Of a stretch of DNA of 64,000 nt, positions 61,765 to 64,000 are shown one piece after another. The translations under genes were made by a program, and so were the position numbers. The stretch lies in NCBI RefSeq assembly GCF_038405225.1, contig NZ_CP151657.1, positions 2,108,001 through 2,172,000 of the forward strand, read 5' to 3'. Numbering within the stretch: the stretch's first letter is position 1; each line of letters starts with the position of its first letter. The DNA comes from Arthrobacter citreus (lineage in GTDB: Bacteria > Actinomycetota > Actinomycetes > Actinomycetales > Micrococcaceae). The notes under the pieces were generated by a model that did no database searches, was not told where the DNA came from, and saw only the letters and a list, made by a program, of their open reading frames with translations.

Positions 61765-63450
61765 TTACTCTTCCATCGGAATGCGGATGCCGCGCTCGGC
61801 GGCAACTTCGGACGCGCGGTCATAACCGGCGTCGGCATGGCGGACGACGCCGGTGCCCGGATCGTTGGTCAGCAGCCGTTCCAGCTTGCGCGCCGCCAGG
61901 TCGGTGCCGTCGGCCACTGACACCTGTCCGGCGTGGATGGACCGGCCAATGCCAACGCCGCCGCCGTGGTGGATCGACACCCAGGTGGCCCCGGAGGCGG
62001 TGTTCAGCATCGCGTTGAGCAGCGGCCAGTCGGCGACGGCGTCGGAGCCGTCCGCCATGGCTTCGGTTTCCCGGTACGGCGAGGCTACGGAACCGGAGTC
62101 CAGGTGGTCACGGCCGATCACGATCGGAGCGCTGACCTTGCCCTCGGCCACCAGCTGGTTGAACAGCAGGCCCGCCTTGGCCCGGTCGCCGTACCCCAAC
62201 CAACAAATCCGTGCCGGCAGCCCTTCAAACTCGACATGCTCCGCGGCGGCGTCCAGCCAGCGGTGCAGGCGGGTGTTCTCCGGAAACAGCTCCTTCATGG
62301 CGGCGTCGGTGACGGCGATGTCCGCCGGGTCACCGGAGAGCGCCACCCAGCGGAACGGGCCCATCCCCTCGCAGAACAGCGGGCGGATATAGGCAGGAAC
62401 AAACCCGGGAAACTCAAAGGCCCGCTCGAACCCGCCTTGGCGCGCCTCGTCGCGGATTGAGTTGCCGTAGTCGAACACCTCGGCGCCGGCGTCCTGGAAG
62501 CCCACCATGGCCGCCACTTGGCGGGCCATCGACTCGCGGGCCTTCTTGGTGAACCCTTCGGGATCAGCGGCGGCTTCCGCTTTCCATTCCTCCACCGGGA
62601 TACCCACGGGCAGGTAGCTCAGCGGATCGTGGGCCGAGGTCTGGTCGGTCACGATGTCCACGGTGATGGTCCCTGCTTCGTGCCGGCGCAGCAGTTCCTC
62701 GAACACCTCGGCGGCGTTGCCCACCAGGCCCACCGACAGCGCCCGCTTTTCCGCCTTCGCGGCCATGACCTTGGCGACGGCGGTGTCCAGGTCGGTTTCC
62801 ACCTCGTGCAGGTAGCGCTTGCCGGCGCGGCGGCGCAACCGGGTCTCGTCGACGTCGACAATCAGGACCGCTCCCCCATTGAGGGTGACGGCCAGCGGCT
62901 GTGCCCCGCCCATGCCGCCGCAGCCGCCGGTGAGGGTCAGGGTTCCGGCCAGGGTGGCGTTCTCATCGGCGAACAGTTTCCGGGCGACGGCGCCGAAGGT
63001 TTCGTAGGTGCCCTGCAGGATGCCCTGCGTGCCGATGTAGATCCAGGAGCCGGCGGTCATCTGCCCGTACATCATCAGGCCTTCGGCCTCGAGCCGGCGG
63101 AACTCGGGCCAGGTGGCCCAGTCCCCCACCAGGTTGGAGTTGGCCAGCAGGACCCGCGGTGCCCACTCGTTGGTGCGGAACACGCCCACGGGCTTGCCGG
63201 ACTGGACCAGCAGGGTTTCGTCATCCTCCAGGGTGGCCAGGGTGCGGGTGATCGCGTCGTAGGCCTCCCAGCTCCGTGCTGCCCGTCCGGTGCCGCCGTA
63301 GACCACCAGGTCCTCGGGGCGTTCAGCGACCTCCGGGTCCAGGTTGTTCATGAGCATGCGCAGCGGGGCTTCGGTCTGCCAGCTCTTGGCGGTCAGGGAG
63401 GTGCCGCGGGCGGCGCGGATGCTGCGGGAGGGATCAGAAGTAGTAGCCAT
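61765..63450 (-). CDS. hutU: urocanate hydratase
   Basis: Second step of histidine breakdown; uses NAD+ as cofactor; 561 aa. Family signatures: [41 protein letters not shown] (Rossmann loop), [42 protein letters not shown], and [20 protein letters not shown]. First gene of the operon; its upstream gap holds two candidate operators. Confidence 0.97.
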   Translation of the reverse strand: MATTSDPSRSIRAARGTSLTAKSWQTEAPLRMLMNNLDPEVAERPEDLVVYGGTGRAARSWEAYDAITRTLATLEDDETLLVQSGKPVGVFRTNEWAPRVLLANSNLVGDWATWPEFRRLEAEGLMMYGQMTAGSWIYIGTQGILQGTYETFGAVARKLFADENATLAGTLTLTGGCGGMGGAQPLAVTLNGGAVLIVDVDETRLRRRAGKRYLHEVETDLDTAVAKVMAAKAEKRALSVGLVGNAAEVFEELLRRHEAGTITVDIVTDQTSAHDPLSYLPVGIPVEEWKAEAAADPEGFTKKARESMARQVAAMVGFQDAGAEVFDYGNSIRDEARQGGFERAFEFPGFVPAYIRPLFCEGMGPFRWVALSGDPADIAVTDAAMKELFPENTRLHRWLDAAAEHVEFEGLPARICWLGYGDRAKAGLLFNQLVAEGKVSAPIVIGRDHLDSGSVASPYRETEAMADGSDAVADWPLLNAMLNTASGATWVSIHHGGGVGIGRSIHAGQVSVADGTDLAARKLERLLTNDPGTGVVRHADAGYDRASEVAAERGIRIPMEE

Positions 63451-63500
63451 GTTCCGACCGTAACCGCGCAGTGTTTCCCGGAAGTGAACACCGTCACACT

Positions 63501-63537
63501 GTCTGGTATCCCAGACGGGGACTGTCTGAGCAGTCCC
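63501..63537. promoter_or_regulatory. two adjacent palindromes upstream of hutU
   Basis: GTCTGGTATCCCAGAC (63501-63516; GTCTGG/CCAGAC) and GGGACTG-TCTGAG-CAGTCCC (63518-63537). Two dyads 1 bp apart in the gap between the IclR gene and hutU. They are the best candidates for the IclR-type hut regulator. Confidence 0.6.
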
Positions 63538-63604
63538 GTGATCCGGGTATTCCGGCCTGCCCTCCGGGGATGACCGGACGACGCCGGGCCGGGTCTATCC
63601 GGAT

Positions 63605-64000
63605 TTATGACGCGTTGTCTGCGCGTCCCGCCCCGGACTGAACGCCCAGCCGGCGGGAGATTTCCGCCGCGCACCTGACCAAAGCCGAAAGCCACTGGTC
63701 TGCAAAGTCGCCGATCTTCCGTCCCGCCGGTCCCGCTGCGGAACCGGCCACCAGGTCATTCGGCGCCGTCAGGGTCACACTGGCAACGGCCCGTCCGGAC
63801 CGGTCCAGCACCGGAACCGAAAGCGAGGAAAAGCCGTCGGTTACTTCATTTTCCTCCCACGCATAACCGACCTCCCGCACCTGTTCCAGCAGGGTGCCCA
63901 AAGGCGGACCGGTCCGGCCTGACCTCATCGACGCCGGATCCGGATACAGCGCATGCAGCTGTGCGTCGGTCATCTGTGCCAGCATGGCCCGTCCGCTGGC
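63605..64000 (-). CDS. IclR family transcriptional regulator, C-terminal part, cut by window edge
   Basis: 132 residues of the effector-binding domain: ASGRAMLAQMTDAQLHALYPD (the conserved SGRAMLA) then EVGYAWEENEVTDGFSSLSVPVLDRSGRAVASVTLTAPNDL. Ends with a short Arg/Ala tail. The DNA-binding domain lies beyond the window. Same strand as and directly upstream of hutU, so it is the probable regulator of histidine use; hutH has not been seen and may lie further upstream. Confidence 0.88.
   Translation of the reverse strand, partial: ASGRAMLAQMTDAQLHALYPDPASMRSGRTGPPLGTLLEQVREVGYAWEENEVTDGFSSLSVPVLDRSGRAVASVTLTAPNDLVAGSAAGPAGRKIGDFADQWLSALVRCAAEISRRLGVQSGAGRADNAS

Overview
The window reads as chromosomal DNA of a high-GC actinobacterium, most likely Arthrobacter or a close relative in the Micrococcaceae. 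This is inferred from gene content, not from a database search. The supporting signs are very high GC with long antisense open frames, frequent GTG/TTG starts, the rpsB-tsf-pyrH-frr-cdsA order, a SAM-IV riboswitch on metY, a DivIVA-type protein, and a single-chain GlyRS. Most of the window is housekeeping or catabolic chromosome. I see no transposase, integrase or phage structural gene.

1-7.7 kb: branched-chain amino acid and acyl-CoA catabolism. A biotin carboxylase (cut by the window edge) and its carboxyltransferase partner face a TetR regulator across a double-palindrome operator. A complete E1alpha-E1beta-E2 branched-chain 2-oxoacid dehydrogenase operon follows, with a divergent Lrp/AsnC regulator. 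8.3-14.5 kb: two acetate-type sodium:solute symporters, each with a small membrane partner, surround a LytS/LytTR two-component system. This looks like one monocarboxylate sensing and uptake locus. 14.5-20.7 kb: DivIVA-repeat protein, cdsA, frr, pyrH, tsf and rpsB on the minus strand. The pyrH-frr junction is interrupted by a small membrane-protein gene bounded by about 80-bp inverted repeats.

21-33.9 kb: M23 peptidase, glutaryl-CoA dehydrogenase-like enzyme, a CAU tRNA, a translationally coupled CDP-alcohol phosphotransferase / DMT permease / GT4 glycosyltransferase operon, a holin-like membrane protein, a sugar porter, two identical tRNA-Asn genes, dnaG, dgt and dusB. 34-40 kb: a GTG-started ABC-like ATPase, a YhgE/Pip membrane protein, its TetR regulator and a YibE/F protein. 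This block lies between two intergenic arrays of a 31-bp-period repeat, each arranged as forward units, a central hairpin and inverted units. 40-51 kb: GNAT, glyS, YdcZ-type permease, S4 protein, esterases, cytosine-deaminase-like amidohydrolase, and metX/metY under a SAM-IV riboswitch. 51-56 kb: a DUF559/AbiEi-like nuclease-fold gene flanked by two near-identical palindromic elements, a GH2 glycosidase, a CPBP protease and a RibD/DHFR-like reductase. 56-64 kb: the histidine-utilisation operon hutU - yjiH-type permease - M20 amidohydrolase - hutF - hutI, with an IclR regulator cut by the window end.

The most unusual signals are non-coding: the paired 31-bp arrays, the palindrome pair around the nuclease-like gene, the inverted repeats around the gene between pyrH and frr, and a perfect 58-nt palindrome. 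On the gene side, the M20 hydrolase placed where N-formylglutamate deformylase would be expected, and the four-motif DivIVA protein, are the best candidates for follow-up.
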